Numbered from the stretch's first letter, positions 1-6,208 are shown. The stretch is 13,172 bases of DNA from UMGS1484 sp045593325 (GCA_045593325.1 JAZNWL010000066.1:1-13172), one strand, 5' to 3'. The notes: generated from the sequence alone by a model not told the origin. Program-made: numbers and translations.

Positions 1-230
1 ATTAAGGGGCAAATGACACAGTACTGTAAAAGTAGCACTGCCGCCACTTCCATGCCATACAGGGTGGTGGTGGTCGGATTGATAGCGTAATAATGATATT
101 CCGAAGAAAAAACTCCCAACCAAATCAAGAGGGTAATGACGGCAATGGTAATCAGCCCCACCAATCCCATGATTCGGGTTTGGCGGATCCCTTCTTTAAA
201 CAGACCGTAAGAAAAGAATTTTTTATTCAT
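1..230 (-). CDS. ABC transporter permease subunit, N-terminal part (cut by window edge)
   Basis: Partial membrane protein, starting at ATG 230-228 and running off the left edge after 76 residues. It begins MNKKFFSYGLFKEGIRQ, a short basic cytoplasmic lead, followed by a hydrophobic helix at about residues 21-41 (GLVGLITIAVITLLIWLGVF). A polar stretch follows, then a second hydrophobic segment starts near residue 60 (VAAVLLLQYCVI). This resembles the start of ABC-2-type permeases in YtrA-controlled operons. The start is supported by a GGGAGG ribosome binding site 9 nt upstream and by an 8-bp overlap with the end of the ATPase gene, which implies translational coupling. It presumably forms the membrane channel for the adjacent ATPase. 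The substrate cannot be told from this fragment. Confidence 0.75.
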   Translation of the reverse strand, partial: MNKKFFSYGLFKEGIRQTRIMGLVGLITIAVITLLIWLGVFSSEYHYYAINPTTTTLYGMEVAAVLLLQYCVICPL

Positions 231-1137
231 GGCTTAATTCCTCCCATACATCCTTAAAATCGTAGCCCAGGGCGGTCATTTCATATAAAAAGACTTCTTC
301 CAGGGTCAAAGGCAACACTTCGCACAGCAGAGGATTTTTGGCAAGTATCGTCTGCTCAATTTCTCCCCGCTCACCCCGAACGATGATATTTGCCACCGAG
401 CCGTGTTTTTCAAAGGAAACCACGTCTAAATCGGCAAAGAATCTTTGGTCATAGTCAAAAGCGAAGGCGGTTTGCACCTTGGACACCCCTGTTTTCAGGT
501 GAGACACGTCGCTTTCCAGCACCACGTCCCCTTTGTGGAGAAGCACCAGCTGGTCGCAGGTATCTTCCAATTCCCGCAGGGAGTGGGAGGTGATGATTAC
601 CGTGGCGTTTCGCTCTGCCACGTCGTTGCAAATATAACTTTTCACCACTTTCCGCATCATAGGGTCCAACCCGTCAAAGGTTTCGTCGAACAGCATATAT
701 TTGGGACGAACCGACAGGGCAAGCAAAATGGCGGCTTGCCGTTTCATGCCCTTGGAAAAACTGTGAATGGATTTGTTTTTGGGTAACCGAAAGGCGGATA
801 CCAGAGCTTCAAAGCGGGTATCGTCAAAGGTTTGATACACGTTTTTATAAAACTGCGCCATGCGCACCAGGTTGGCACCGGGTAAAAAGAATAATTCGTC
901 CGGCACAAACATCATATCCTGTTTCACTGTGGGGTTTTCAAAAACAGGTTGGCCGTCCACCGTGATGGTACCGCCGTCCGCCTGATAAATGCCTGCCAGC
1001 ACCCGCAAAAAGGTGGACTTCCCTGCCCCGTTGGAGCCCACCATACCGTAGATGCATCCATCGGGAATTTGGCAGGAAACTTTATCTAACGCAATAAAAC
1101 TGTCAAAAGCTTTGGTTAGTTCCTTTGCTTCAATCAT
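223..1137 (-). CDS. ABC transporter ATP-binding protein
   Basis: A 304-residue cytoplasmic ATPase that should power export or extrusion with the permease downstream. Visible motifs are Walker A GSNGAGKST (34-42), signature FSKGMKR (127-133), Walker B YMLFDE (147-152) followed by the D-loop GLDP, and the switch histidine in TSHS (H185). The C-terminal third, about 215-304, is the variable extension common in BcrA/YtrB-like ATPases. A longer reading frame starts at 1155 (adding MKGEKT), but ATG 1137 is preferred. An AAAGGAG site lies 8 nt before it, the family starts at 'MIEAKELTK', and it gives an 8-bp overlap with the repressor stop codon. The gene is in an operon after the GntR repressor. 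The substrate (antibiotic peptide, lipid or cell-wall agent in characterised relatives) is not known here. Confidence 0.93.
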   Translation of the reverse strand: MIEAKELTKAFDSFIALDKVSCQIPDGCIYGMVGSNGAGKSTFLRVLAGIYQADGGTITVDGQPVFENPTVKQDMMFVPDELFFLPGANLVRMAQFYKNVYQTFDDTRFEALVSAFRLPKNKSIHSFSKGMKRQAAILLALSVRPKYMLFDETFDGLDPMMRKVVKSYICNDVAERNATVIITSHSLRELEDTCDQLVLLHKGDVVLESDVSHLKTGVSKVQTAFAFDYDQRFFADLDVVSFEKHGSVANIIVRGERGEIEQTILAKNPLLCEVLPLTLEEVFLYEMTALGYDFKDVWEELSHE

Positions 1138-1513
1138 GGTTTTTTCTCCTTTCATCCAGAACCCCGTTGACGTAGGCTTGCAACTCCTGGGGGTCCATGC
1201 CGTTGTCCAACAGCTGATTCAAAAAGGCACCAAGCCGGGGTAACTTTTCACGGGCGCCTTGCCCCAGCACCGCTTTGGCATTGGGACTGACAAAACACCC
1301 TTTCCCTGCCACCGAATAGGTAATGCCGGCGTTGCACAGGTGGGTGTAGGCTTTTTGAATGGTGTTGGGATTGACCGAAAGCTCACAGGACAAACTGCGG
1401 ACCGAAGGCAGTTGGCTGTCAGCCGGATAAACCCCTGCTGCAATCAGTTGGCTGATTCGGTCCACCAACTGGTCGTAGATGGGTTTGCGGGACATTAAAT
1501 CGATTCGTATCAT
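1130..1513 (-). CDS. GntR-family transcriptional regulator, YtrA subfamily
   Basis: A 127-residue DNA-binding repressor. Residues 1-75 form the GntR winged helix-turn-helix: the start MIRIDLMSRKPIYDQLVDRI, the recognition region LPSVRSLSCELSVNPNTIQKAY (36-56), and the wing around 64-76 (TYSVAGKGCFVSP). Only about 50 residues follow, which is the short helical C-terminal domain typical of YtrA proteins rather than the larger FadR or HutC effector domains. It is the first gene of an operon with an ABC ATPase and permease, the usual YtrA context, where the regulator represses its own operon until a cell-envelope stress or ligand signal. The ribosome binding site AAGGAG is about 10 nt before ATG 1513. 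A large palindrome at the operon promoter is the likely binding site. Confidence 0.92.
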   Translation of the reverse strand: MIRIDLMSRKPIYDQLVDRISQLIAAGVYPADSQLPSVRSLSCELSVNPNTIQKAYTHLCNAGITYSVAGKGCFVSPNAKAVLGQGAREKLPRLGAFLNQLLDNGMDPQELQAYVNGVLDERRKNHD

Positions 1514-1775
1514 AAGGATATTTCTCCTTCTTTTGGATTCTCAATAATGGCACAGGAACGTAGGACAAAAAATCAAGTGAAATGTACTGCCCATAAGCTT
1601 TATACAAACCAATTCACCTTATGCTAATCATCTTCTACAAAAACATGCCCCATCGAAGGTCATGTTTTTGAACCTACCTGCCCTTTTTTCCACCCTGAAC
1701 GTATCACACACGCCTATCGGGCAGAAGAAAAGGGCATCCTGTACCATTCTTGAGAATCCACTCTTAACAATGTGC
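1514..1775 (-). other. Long structured 5' leader of the GntR-ABC operon
   Basis: About 260 bases separate the operator from the repressor start and contain no convincing gene. Read on the minus strand they can fold. A long-range pairing joins 1728-1736 (AAAAGGGCA on plus) with 1679-1687 (TGCCCTTTT). A perfect 10-bp hairpin has arms 1638-1647 and 1661-1670 (CAAAAACATG / CATGTTTTTG), with extra CC/GG pairing in its loop. A small ATTCT-TG-AGAAT hairpin lies near 1746-1757. I recognise no known riboswitch. A leader this long before a small repressor gene is unusual and may act in attenuation or mRNA stability. Confidence 0.45.
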
Positions 1776-1806
1776 ACAACTGTACTATGTGTATTAGTAC
1801 AGTTGT
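1776..1806. promoter_or_regulatory. Perfect palindromic operator, likely for the YtrA-type repressor
   Basis: Inverted repeat with perfect 12-bp arms, ACAACTGTACTA (1776-1787) and TAGTACAGTTGT (1795-1806), around a 7-bp spacer. It begins directly next to the -10 box (1807-1812), so a bound dimer would cover the transcription start. The core GTACTA...TAGTAC arrangement fits operators of YtrA-subfamily GntR regulators. Binding by the adjacent regulator is inferred, not shown. Confidence 0.8.
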
Positions 1807-1835
1807 AGAATAACATAGACTTTTCTCTTTGTCAA
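1807..1835 (-). promoter_or_regulatory. Sigma-A promoter of the GntR-ABC operon
   Basis: On the minus strand: -35 TTGACA (1835-1830), 17-bp spacer, -10 TATTCT (1812-1807). The transcription start is predicted near 1800, inside the operator palindrome. That leaves a leader of about 285 nt before the repressor gene. Confidence 0.8.
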
Positions 1836-1848
1836 GGGGGAATTTGGT

Positions 1849-1877
1849 AAAAAAAAGCCCCCTCTGATGAGGGGGCT
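1849..1877 (-). terminator. Intrinsic terminator of the LRR-dockerin gene
   Basis: Perfect 9-bp GC-rich stem, AGCCCCCTC paired with GAGGGGGCT around a 4-nt loop, followed on the minus strand by a run of T. It starts 7 bp after the LRR gene stop codon and separates it from the next promoter, whose -35 begins about 14 bp further on. Confidence 0.93.
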
Positions 1878-1883
1878 ATGGAA

Positions 1884-3527
1884 CTATTGCAATTCAATGG
1901 GGAATTTTTCTATTTTTCCAACGGCATATTTTAAGATTTCCAAGGCATCTTTAGCATTGATGCCTTCTTTGCCGTCCACTTCGGCTGCCAATTTTTCCTC
2001 ATCTTTCAGGTCCAGTTTGCCAACGGCGGCTTTCAGCACCATCAGGGCGTCTTTGGCATCCACCGAATGGTCACCGTTTACGTCCCCATAGGAAATATCT
2101 GGGTCGGGAACGTCGGTGGGGGTGGGGTCTTTCAGGGTGACAAAGTCAATGTCATTTTCTCCCGCAAAGGTTTCGGCCACAGAGTCTGCATAGCCGTAAA
2201 TGGTGGCAGGGCATATAGAGAAGGCTTTAGGGTGAATATAGGTGGTTCCCCGGGTAACGGTAACCGATTTCAGAGCGGTGCAATATTGGAAGGTCTTTTC
2301 TTCCAGACGGGTGACCCCCTGGGGGATTTTGAGTTCGATTAAGCCGGAGCAGGTATAGAAAGCCTCTTTGCCGATGGCGGTCAAGCCTTCGGGCAGGATG
2401 AGGGTTTTCAATTTATAGCACCCGGCAAAGGTTTGCTCCCCAATGGTGGTTACGCTTTGGGGGATATTGATTTCTTCCAGGATTTCGCAACGCAGGAACA
2501 GGCTGTCCCCCAGGGCAGTTACAGATTCAGACAATTTCACGTCTTTCAGGTTCACGCAATCGGTAAAAACACCGCTGCCCATTTCGGTTAGGGTATCGGG
2601 AAGAACCACCTGTGTGAAGGCGGTGCATCCTTCAAATACTTTATTGCCCAATTTTTTCAAACTTGCAGGCAAGGTGAGGTTCCCCAGCACTTTACAGCCG
2701 GCAAAGGCAGAGGCACCAATGGTTTCCACCGAATCGGGAATGGTTAAGGTTTCCAACTTGGAACACTCGCTGAAAGCATTCCCGCTGATCAGAGTTAAAG
2801 TGGAAGGCAAAGTCACGTTGGCTAAATTGGAACAACGGGTAAAGGCACCGTTGCCAATGGAAGTGATTCCTTCGTCAATCACGATTTCGGTTAACGAGGT
2901 ACACCCGCTGAGAATTTGAGCAGGCAATGCGGTCATACCTGCAGGGAAAAAGATCTCCACCAGTTGGGAACAACCGTCAAAGGCTTTTCCCCCCAACTGG
3001 GTGATGCTGTCGGGCAACTCAACGTTGGTTAAGTATTTGCATCCGCGGAAGGCGGCGGTGCCGATGGTGGTTACTTTATTGCCCAGTTCCACGCTATCCA
3101 CCGAAGTGCGGTAAAAGGCGTTATCACCAATTTCGGTAAGACCAGCAGGAAAGTTGATGCGATACAACAAGGACGCTTCATAAAACGCCCGTTTGGGAAT
3201 GACCGTTACCCCGGTGGACAAGGTGATCTTTTCCAGGTTACTGCACAGTTCACACATGCTGTCCCCTAAGGTTTTGACGGTATTGGGCATGGAAAGGGTA
3301 TTAATGGTTTTGTTATTATAAAAGGCTTTGTCCCCAATGGCAACTACAGGGGCGCCCCCTAAGGTTGCGGGAATAACCACGGCGGTGTCGCTCCCCAGGT
3401 ATTTGGTGACGGTTACCTCGCCGTTTTCCACAGTGAATTCAAAATCACTTTCGGCGGCAAAGGCGTTGACAGGCAAAACCATAAACATCAGCATTGCCAC
3501 CAGAACTAAAGAAATCAGTTTTTTCAT
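1884..3527 (-). CDS. Secreted BspA-type leucine-rich-repeat protein with C-terminal dockerin
   Basis: A 547-residue exported protein. Residues 1-25 are a signal peptide (MKKLISLVLVAMLMFMVLPV, cut likely after AFA). From about 45 to 440 there are roughly 17 LRR_5/BspA repeats of about 23 residues with the pattern 'IG..AF..C..L..I.LP.'. The array closes with the usual BspA end, IYGYADSVAETFA. A PTPTDVPDPD linker leads to a dockerin type I module (480-547). Its first calcium loop starts at D482 (D482, N484, D486, D490, D493). The second is weaker, with E516 in place of Asp and K520. BspA repeats usually mediate adhesion or protein binding outside the cell, and dockerins bind cohesins on scaffold or surface proteins. 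So the likely role is a binding protein docked to the surface. No cohesin, LPXTG motif or SLH domain is in this window. The start is fixed by AGGAGGT upstream of ATG 3527. Confidence 0.92.
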   Translation of the reverse strand: MKKLISLVLVAMLMFMVLPVNAFAAESDFEFTVENGEVTVTKYLGSDTAVVIPATLGGAPVVAIGDKAFYNNKTINTLSMPNTVKTLGDSMCELCSNLEKITLSTGVTVIPKRAFYEASLLYRINFPAGLTEIGDNAFYRTSVDSVELGNKVTTIGTAAFRGCKYLTNVELPDSITQLGGKAFDGCSQLVEIFFPAGMTALPAQILSGCTSLTEIVIDEGITSIGNGAFTRCSNLANVTLPSTLTLISGNAFSECSKLETLTIPDSVETIGASAFAGCKVLGNLTLPASLKKLGNKVFEGCTAFTQVVLPDTLTEMGSGVFTDCVNLKDVKLSESVTALGDSLFLRCEILEEINIPQSVTTIGEQTFAGCYKLKTLILPEGLTAIGKEAFYTCSGLIELKIPQGVTRLEEKTFQYCTALKSVTVTRGTTYIHPKAFSICPATIYGYADSVAETFAGENDIDFVTLKDPTPTDVPDPDISYGDVNGDHSVDAKDALMVLKAAVGKLDLKDEEKLAAEVDGKEGINAKDALEILKYAVGKIEKFPIELQ

Positions 3528-3560
3528 AAAAAATACCTCCTGAAGGGAATGATCGTATTC

Positions 3561-3589
3561 AGTATAACATTCACATTTGAAAATGTAAA
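3561..3589 (-). promoter_or_regulatory. Promoter of the LRR-dockerin gene, with palindromic spacer
   Basis: Minus-strand -35 TTTACA (3589-3584), 17-bp spacer and -10 TATACT (3566-3561), about 35 bp before the start codon. The spacer contains the perfect inverted repeat ACATTT-GA-AAATGT (3573-3586), which overlaps part of the -35 box and could be an operator. Confidence 0.75.
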
Positions 3590-3607
3590 CAAATGATTAA
3601 AAAATCT

Positions 3608-3643
3608 AAAAAAATCCCTCTTACGTTTTCTAACGCAAGAGGG
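3608..3643 (-). terminator. Intrinsic terminator of the E2-like acyltransferase gene
   Basis: Stem CCCTCTT/AAGAGGG (3616-3622 with 3637-3643), one mismatch, then CGTT/AACG around a TTCT loop. On the minus strand it runs into an A-then-T-rich tail. It lies just past the stop codon at 3649. Confidence 0.9.
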
Positions 3644-3648
3644 AACGA

Positions 3649-4575
3649 TTATATTTCGTCGGGTAGTTCTTCAGGGGGCAGCTCTAACAATTCCGGATTT
3701 TTCAAATATTTACAGAACAGTTTAATGGCGTTGGCATAATAGAAACCGTCGCAAATGCGTTCATCCACCACAAAGCGGAAATTCATGACCTTTTTCTTTT
3801 CCAGTTCACCTTCCCCATTGGGAGCATACTGGGTCAATTTTTTACCGATTGCCAAAAAGCAGGAATTGGTGCCGAACTCATACAAATGATGATACACCGA
3901 ATCAATGCCCAACGAACCCACGTTGGTGACGTAAGAACTCACGTGGAAGGGACTTGCCCGATAAATGAATTTGGGAAGTTTTCCGAATTTATCCAAATTC
4001 CGCAAAACCATGACCACGAAACTTTTCAGCCAGGTGGGAATATAGGAGAAAAAGCGATTAACAGCGTCCGACTGATTGGATTCGGAATCGAAGGCTTCTT
4101 CCAGATTCTTGTCGAAGGTTTCCATCACGTCCCGCAGGGTATCGGTGGGTTGGAAAACCGGCAACACTTCGGTTTCTTCCCCGTCCATGGAAAGGGTGCG
4201 TTTTACGGTCATGCCGAAGCGGATGTTATTATGGGAAAAGATTTTCTTGCCCGCCACAAAACGGTTGATTCGGGGGCGCAGGGCGTACACCCGCACCATG
4301 GCCGCCAGAATCACGTGCATGGTATGCAAATGAGGAAGGTCTTCCCTTCTTTTTCTTCTGACAAATTCTTCCAGGGTGGCAATGTCCACCGTTTCTTCAA
4401 AGAAAACTTCACTGTCGCACCGATTGCGCATAATGACGGGAATAATATGAAAAGGCAGGTCCAAATCCCGCACCCGATAACCGTCGTAACGGTCCCCAAA
4501 GCGGCGTTTGCGTTTGGGAACGGCGGGTTTTTGCACCGCGTTTTGTGCTTGTTGTTCTTGTACTTGTTGGGACAT
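3649..4575 (-). CDS. Stand-alone 2-oxoacid dehydrogenase E2-type acyltransferase-like protein
   Basis: A 308-residue, probably cytoplasmic protein related to the catalytic domain of dihydrolipoamide acyltransferases and chloramphenicol acetyltransferase. It has no lipoyl or subunit-binding domain. Residues 1-25 are a Gln-rich, then basic tail. The fold is recognisable from HLHTMHVILAAMVRVYALRP (82-101), RINRFVAGKKIFSHNNI (102-118), TNVGSLGIDSVYHHLYEFG (217-235) and FVVDERICDG (268-277). In true E2 enzymes the last motif is DHRxxDG. Here the catalytic His is replaced by Glu (E272), while D276 and G277 remain. It may therefore have another chemistry or a structural role. No E1 or E3 gene is nearby, and the gene has its own promoter and terminator. 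The frame can be extended to 4614, but the GGGGAGG site 10 nt before ATG 4575 decides the start. The substrate is unknown. Confidence 0.8.
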   Translation of the reverse strand: MSQQVQEQQAQNAVQKPAVPKRKRRFGDRYDGYRVRDLDLPFHIIPVIMRNRCDSEVFFEETVDIATLEEFVRRKRREDLPHLHTMHVILAAMVRVYALRPRINRFVAGKKIFSHNNIRFGMTVKRTLSMDGEETEVLPVFQPTDTLRDVMETFDKNLEEAFDSESNQSDAVNRFFSYIPTWLKSFVVMVLRNLDKFGKLPKFIYRASPFHVSSYVTNVGSLGIDSVYHHLYEFGTNSCFLAIGKKLTQYAPNGEGELEKKKVMNFRFVVDERICDGFYYANAIKLFCKYLKNPELLELPPEELPDEI

Positions 4576-4618
4576 AATGAAAAAACCTCCCCAAAGAAGA
4601 TATGAGCCACACACAGTA

Positions 4619-4647
4619 ATTATACATGAACCGACAAAAAATTACAA
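4619..4647 (-). promoter_or_regulatory. Promoter of the E2-like acyltransferase gene
   Basis: Minus-strand -35 TTGTAA (4647-4642), 17-bp spacer and a perfect -10 TATAAT (4624-4619), about 45 bp upstream of the chosen start codon. Its position just upstream of 4614 also makes the longer N-terminal reading unlikely, because that ATG would sit almost at the transcript's 5' end. Confidence 0.8.
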
Positions 4648-4679
4648 GATTTTTCTTTTTGGAAATAAGGTATAACAAG

Positions 4680-4718
4680 AAAAACAGGCTTTCGGGGGAT
4701 ACCCGAAAACCTGTTTTT
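4680..4718 (-). terminator. Intrinsic terminator after the zinc-ribbon gene
   Basis: Stem of AAAAACAGG with CCTGTTTTT (4680-4688 / 4710-4718), one mismatch, then TTTCGGG/CCCGAAA around a 5-nt loop. The A/T-flanked stem could stop transcription in both directions, but only the minus strand has genes reading into it. It ends the sigma factor / zinc-ribbon unit. Confidence 0.88.
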
Positions 4719-4813
4719 AGAATCTAATCTTACCTTACGGTTTATCTTTCTGCTATATTTTATGAAATAAGCCTTGAAAAATTCCAAAAGGCGGTTATGC
4801 TATGGGCAAACGA

Positions 4814-5092
4814 TTAGGCTTCTTCTTTTTGTTTTGCAAAGCATTCGCTGCAATAAACAGGGCGATCTTCCCGGGGTTGGAAAGGAACCTTTGCTTCCCC
4901 ACCGCAAGCAGCGCAAGTGGCAGTGAACCATTCTCTTTCGCCTCTGGCGGCATTTTTCCGTGCATCACGGCAGGCTTTGCACCGTTGGGGTTCGTTTACG
5001 AAACCTTTTTCGGCGTAAAATTCCTGTTCACCGGCGGTGAAAATAAATTCAGAGCCGCATTCCTTGCAGGTGAGAGTTTTGTCTTCGTACAT
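4814..5092 (-). CDS. Small zinc-ribbon protein (zf-trcl-like)
   Basis: A 92-residue soluble protein with eight cysteines in four CxxC pairs: C9/C12, C38/C41, C60/C63 and C81/C84. These should form two zinc knuckles or ribbons. The first half, CKECGSEFIFTAGEQEFYAEKGF (9-31) with RCKACR, matches the 'probable zinc-ribbon' (zf-trcl) family. The second half has the matching CAACGGEAKVPFQPREDRPVYC pattern (60-81). Proteins of this kind are widespread in Firmicutes, and their role is not established. It follows the SigH-like gene on the same strand, about 100 bp away, with no clear promoter between, so it may be co-transcribed with it. The ribosome binding site is GAGGT, 9 nt before ATG 5092. It has a clear terminator downstream. 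Confidence 0.85.
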   Translation of the reverse strand: MYEDKTLTCKECGSEFIFTAGEQEFYAEKGFVNEPQRCKACRDARKNAARGEREWFTATCAACGGEAKVPFQPREDRPVYCSECFAKQKEEA

Positions 5093-5123
5093 GATTGTTT
5101 ACCTCGCTTGAAAAAATAGTTTT

Positions 5124-5191
5124 TGCCCTAGGACGGATTTGCACCGTCACCTTTGAAACCAACGCTCTTCTGACATAAGCTACTGAGAGCA
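5124..5191 (-). pseudogene. Degenerate tRNA, probably a tRNA-Arg (CCT-type) relic
   Basis: The minus strand reads like a tRNA whose 3' half is intact. A perfect 5-bp T arm, GACGG-TGCAAAT-CCGTC (5148-5132), is followed by CTAGGGC and discriminator A. The 5' part has a D-arm-like TAGCTT...GAGC, then GTTGGTTTC followed directly by AAAGGTG, so about 7 nt of the anticodon arm is missing. The 5' acceptor strand (TGCTCT) still pairs with AGGGCA over 6 bp, but it has an extra base and a mismatch relative to the expected GCCCTAG. Total length is 68 nt instead of about 75, with no encoded CCA. The Arg-CCT assignment rests on memory of similar clostridial tRNAs with GCCCTAG/CTAGGGC acceptor stems and a TTCCTAA loop. 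An unrelated structured leader for the zinc-ribbon gene is the main alternative. Confidence 0.5.
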
Positions 5192-5192
5192 T

Positions 5193-5774
5193 TTATAAAT
5201 CCAGCTGTTTGATTTTTCGCCTTGCACGGCACAAGGCATTGTCTACCGTTTTGAGACTGGCACCCAAACGAGCGGCAATTTCATCGTATTCGCAACCGCC
5301 CAAATACAGTAAAAAGGCTTGTTGCTCCAAACCCGACAACACTTCCCCCAGTTTTGACAAAAGCCAACGGAAACTGTCTTTGGATTCTACAATGGCTTGG
5401 GGACTTTCGCTACCGGCAAAGTCGTTCTCCCAATCTTCCAGGGAAACCAGGGTACCCACGGGAATCTTCTTTGCCCCCAAGGACGACCGCACCACCGAAA
5501 TAATGCTACGGTCAATACAAAGCAAGGCGAAGGTACGGAAAGATGCCCCTCGGTCTTCCCGAAAGGCGTCAATGGCGCCCATCAGACCAATCATACCCTC
5601 CTGGGCAAGGTCCTCCGGGTCAAACCCGCTGCCTGCATATCCCGACACCCGACTTTTTACCAGAGGGATATATCGGCTGATGAGACGAATACGGGATGCT
5701 TCATCACCCTTTGCTGCGGACAGTGCCAGAGATTCGTCCGACAGGAATTTTTCTTCATTGGAATGGTGATTCAT
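5193..5774 (-). CDS. sigH: RNA polymerase sigma factor, SigH/Spo0H-like
   Basis: A 193-residue sigma-70-family protein. Region 2 spans about 28-97. It contains RYIPLVKSRV, then DLAQEGMIGLMGAIDAFRED (55-74), the core-binding and -10 recognition stretch, then FRTFALLCIDRSIISVVRS (79-97). Region 4 is at about 145-190: LSGLEQQAFLLYLGG, the helix-turn-helix EIAARLGASLKTVDNALCRA (165-184), and a basic tail. The order and wording match Bacillus SigH (…EDIVQEGMIGLYKAI…, …LYLDGRSYQEI…SIDNALQR…) much better than ECF sigmas. It is about 25 residues shorter than the Bacillus protein. SigH directs early sporulation and competence genes in spore formers, and non-sporing relatives keep it for competence. 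The start is set by GGGGAG 7 nt before ATG 5774. A consensus promoter lies upstream. Confidence 0.85.
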   Translation of the reverse strand: MNHHSNEEKFLSDESLALSAAKGDEASRIRLISRYIPLVKSRVSGYAGSGFDPEDLAQEGMIGLMGAIDAFREDRGASFRTFALLCIDRSIISVVRSSLGAKKIPVGTLVSLEDWENDFAGSESPQAIVESKDSFRWLLSKLGEVLSGLEQQAFLLYLGGCEYDEIAARLGASLKTVDNALCRARRKIKQLDL

Positions 5775-5804
5775 GGACCGCTCCCCTTATCTTTGTACGC
5801 TTAT

Positions 5805-5833
5805 ATCATACTACTTTTTAGCAGAAATGTCAA
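5805..5833 (-). promoter_or_regulatory. Promoter of the SigH-like gene
   Basis: Minus-strand -35 TTGACA (5833-5828), 17-bp spacer and -10 TATGAT (5810-5805), about 30 bp before the start codon. This is a near-consensus sigma-A promoter, so the gene should be transcribed during growth unless another factor intervenes. Confidence 0.83.
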
Positions 5834-5985
5834 CATTTAACTGAAAGTTTATAAAAAATACCCAACAAAATTGGTTATTTTCGTCAAAAATTACCAGGGG
5901 TAGACTTCATGTGACAAAATTCTCCCCGACGTTTTAAGCACTTTAACCAAAAACCAAGAACGGCAGTTCACCCCACTTTTCTTAA

Positions 5986-6004
5986 CAACAAAATTCTTTT
6001 GTTG
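5986..6004. repeat. Short perfect inverted repeat in the sigH upstream region
   Basis: CAACAAAA-TTC-TTTTGTTG, perfect 8-bp arms with a 3-bp centre. It lies in the 670-bp gene-free stretch 5775-6444. I see no coding potential on either strand between 5834 and 6060. The rest of that part is AT-rich, unstructured DNA. Confidence 0.6.
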
Positions 6005-6060
6005 AAAATTACAACGAAACGGAGTTCCTTTTTTCTTTTTGCATCAAGAAAAACAAAGTA

Positions 6061-6127
6061 CGGGAGGGGAAACCCCTCCCCTACAACCGAACTCGGCTTT
6101 TTCGTAGGGGAGGCGTTTCGCCTCCCG
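6061..6127. repeat. Composite palindromic repeat (REP/MITE-like element)
   Basis: A 67-bp element that folds in two ways. As one large hairpin, 6061-6084 pairs with 6104-6127 over 24 positions with only two mismatches, around a 19-nt loop that itself holds CCGA-AC-TCGG. Alternatively each arm forms its own perfect hairpin: GGGAGGGG-AAA-CCCCTCCC (6062-6080) and GGGAGGCG-TTT-CGCCTCCC (6108-6126). It is much more GC-rich than its AT-rich surroundings. Hairpin-within-hairpin units of this type are typical of small dispersed intergenic repeats. Its copy number elsewhere cannot be judged from one window. Confidence 0.75.
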
Positions 6128-6152
6128 AAAATCAACCACTTTATCTTCATGC

Positions 6153-6164
6153 GGTTCTGTGCCG
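6153..6164 (+). repeat. Direct repeat, left copy (GGTTCTGTGCCG)
   Basis: Exact 12-bp match to bases 6416-6427, in the same orientation. The two copies bracket the cluster of hairpins at 6209-6327, as direct repeats left by an insertion might. There are no transposase remnants between them. Confidence 0.45.
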
Positions 6165-6208
6165 CCCCCCAATTATATTCCGCTACGATCAAACAACGGA
6201 AAATAGGC

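Noticed and set aside
1138..1155. Longer start of the ABC ATPase adding MKGEKT
   Set aside because: Those codons contain the AAAGGAG ribosome binding site of the better start at 1137.
1628..1816. A 62-codon minus-strand frame in the GntR leader, as a leader peptide
   Set aside because: Its ATG lies within the promoter's -10 region, upstream of the predicted transcript start, and it has no ribosome binding site.
2060..3400. DNA-level tandem repeats or a mobile repeat within the LRR gene
   Set aside because: The periodicity of about 69 bp comes from protein LRR units. The copies have diverged in sequence and stay in frame.
4576..4614. Longer start of the E2-like protein adding MCGSYLLWGGFFI
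   Set aside because: The extension spans the GGGGAGG ribosome binding site, and its ATG lies about 5 bp from the -10 box.
5124..5191. Selenocysteine tRNA, suggested by the TTTCAAA loop with TCA
   Set aside because: The bases flanking the loop (GTTGG and GGTGA) do not pair, and the long variable and acceptor arms of tRNA-Sec are missing. A deleted anticodon arm explains it better.
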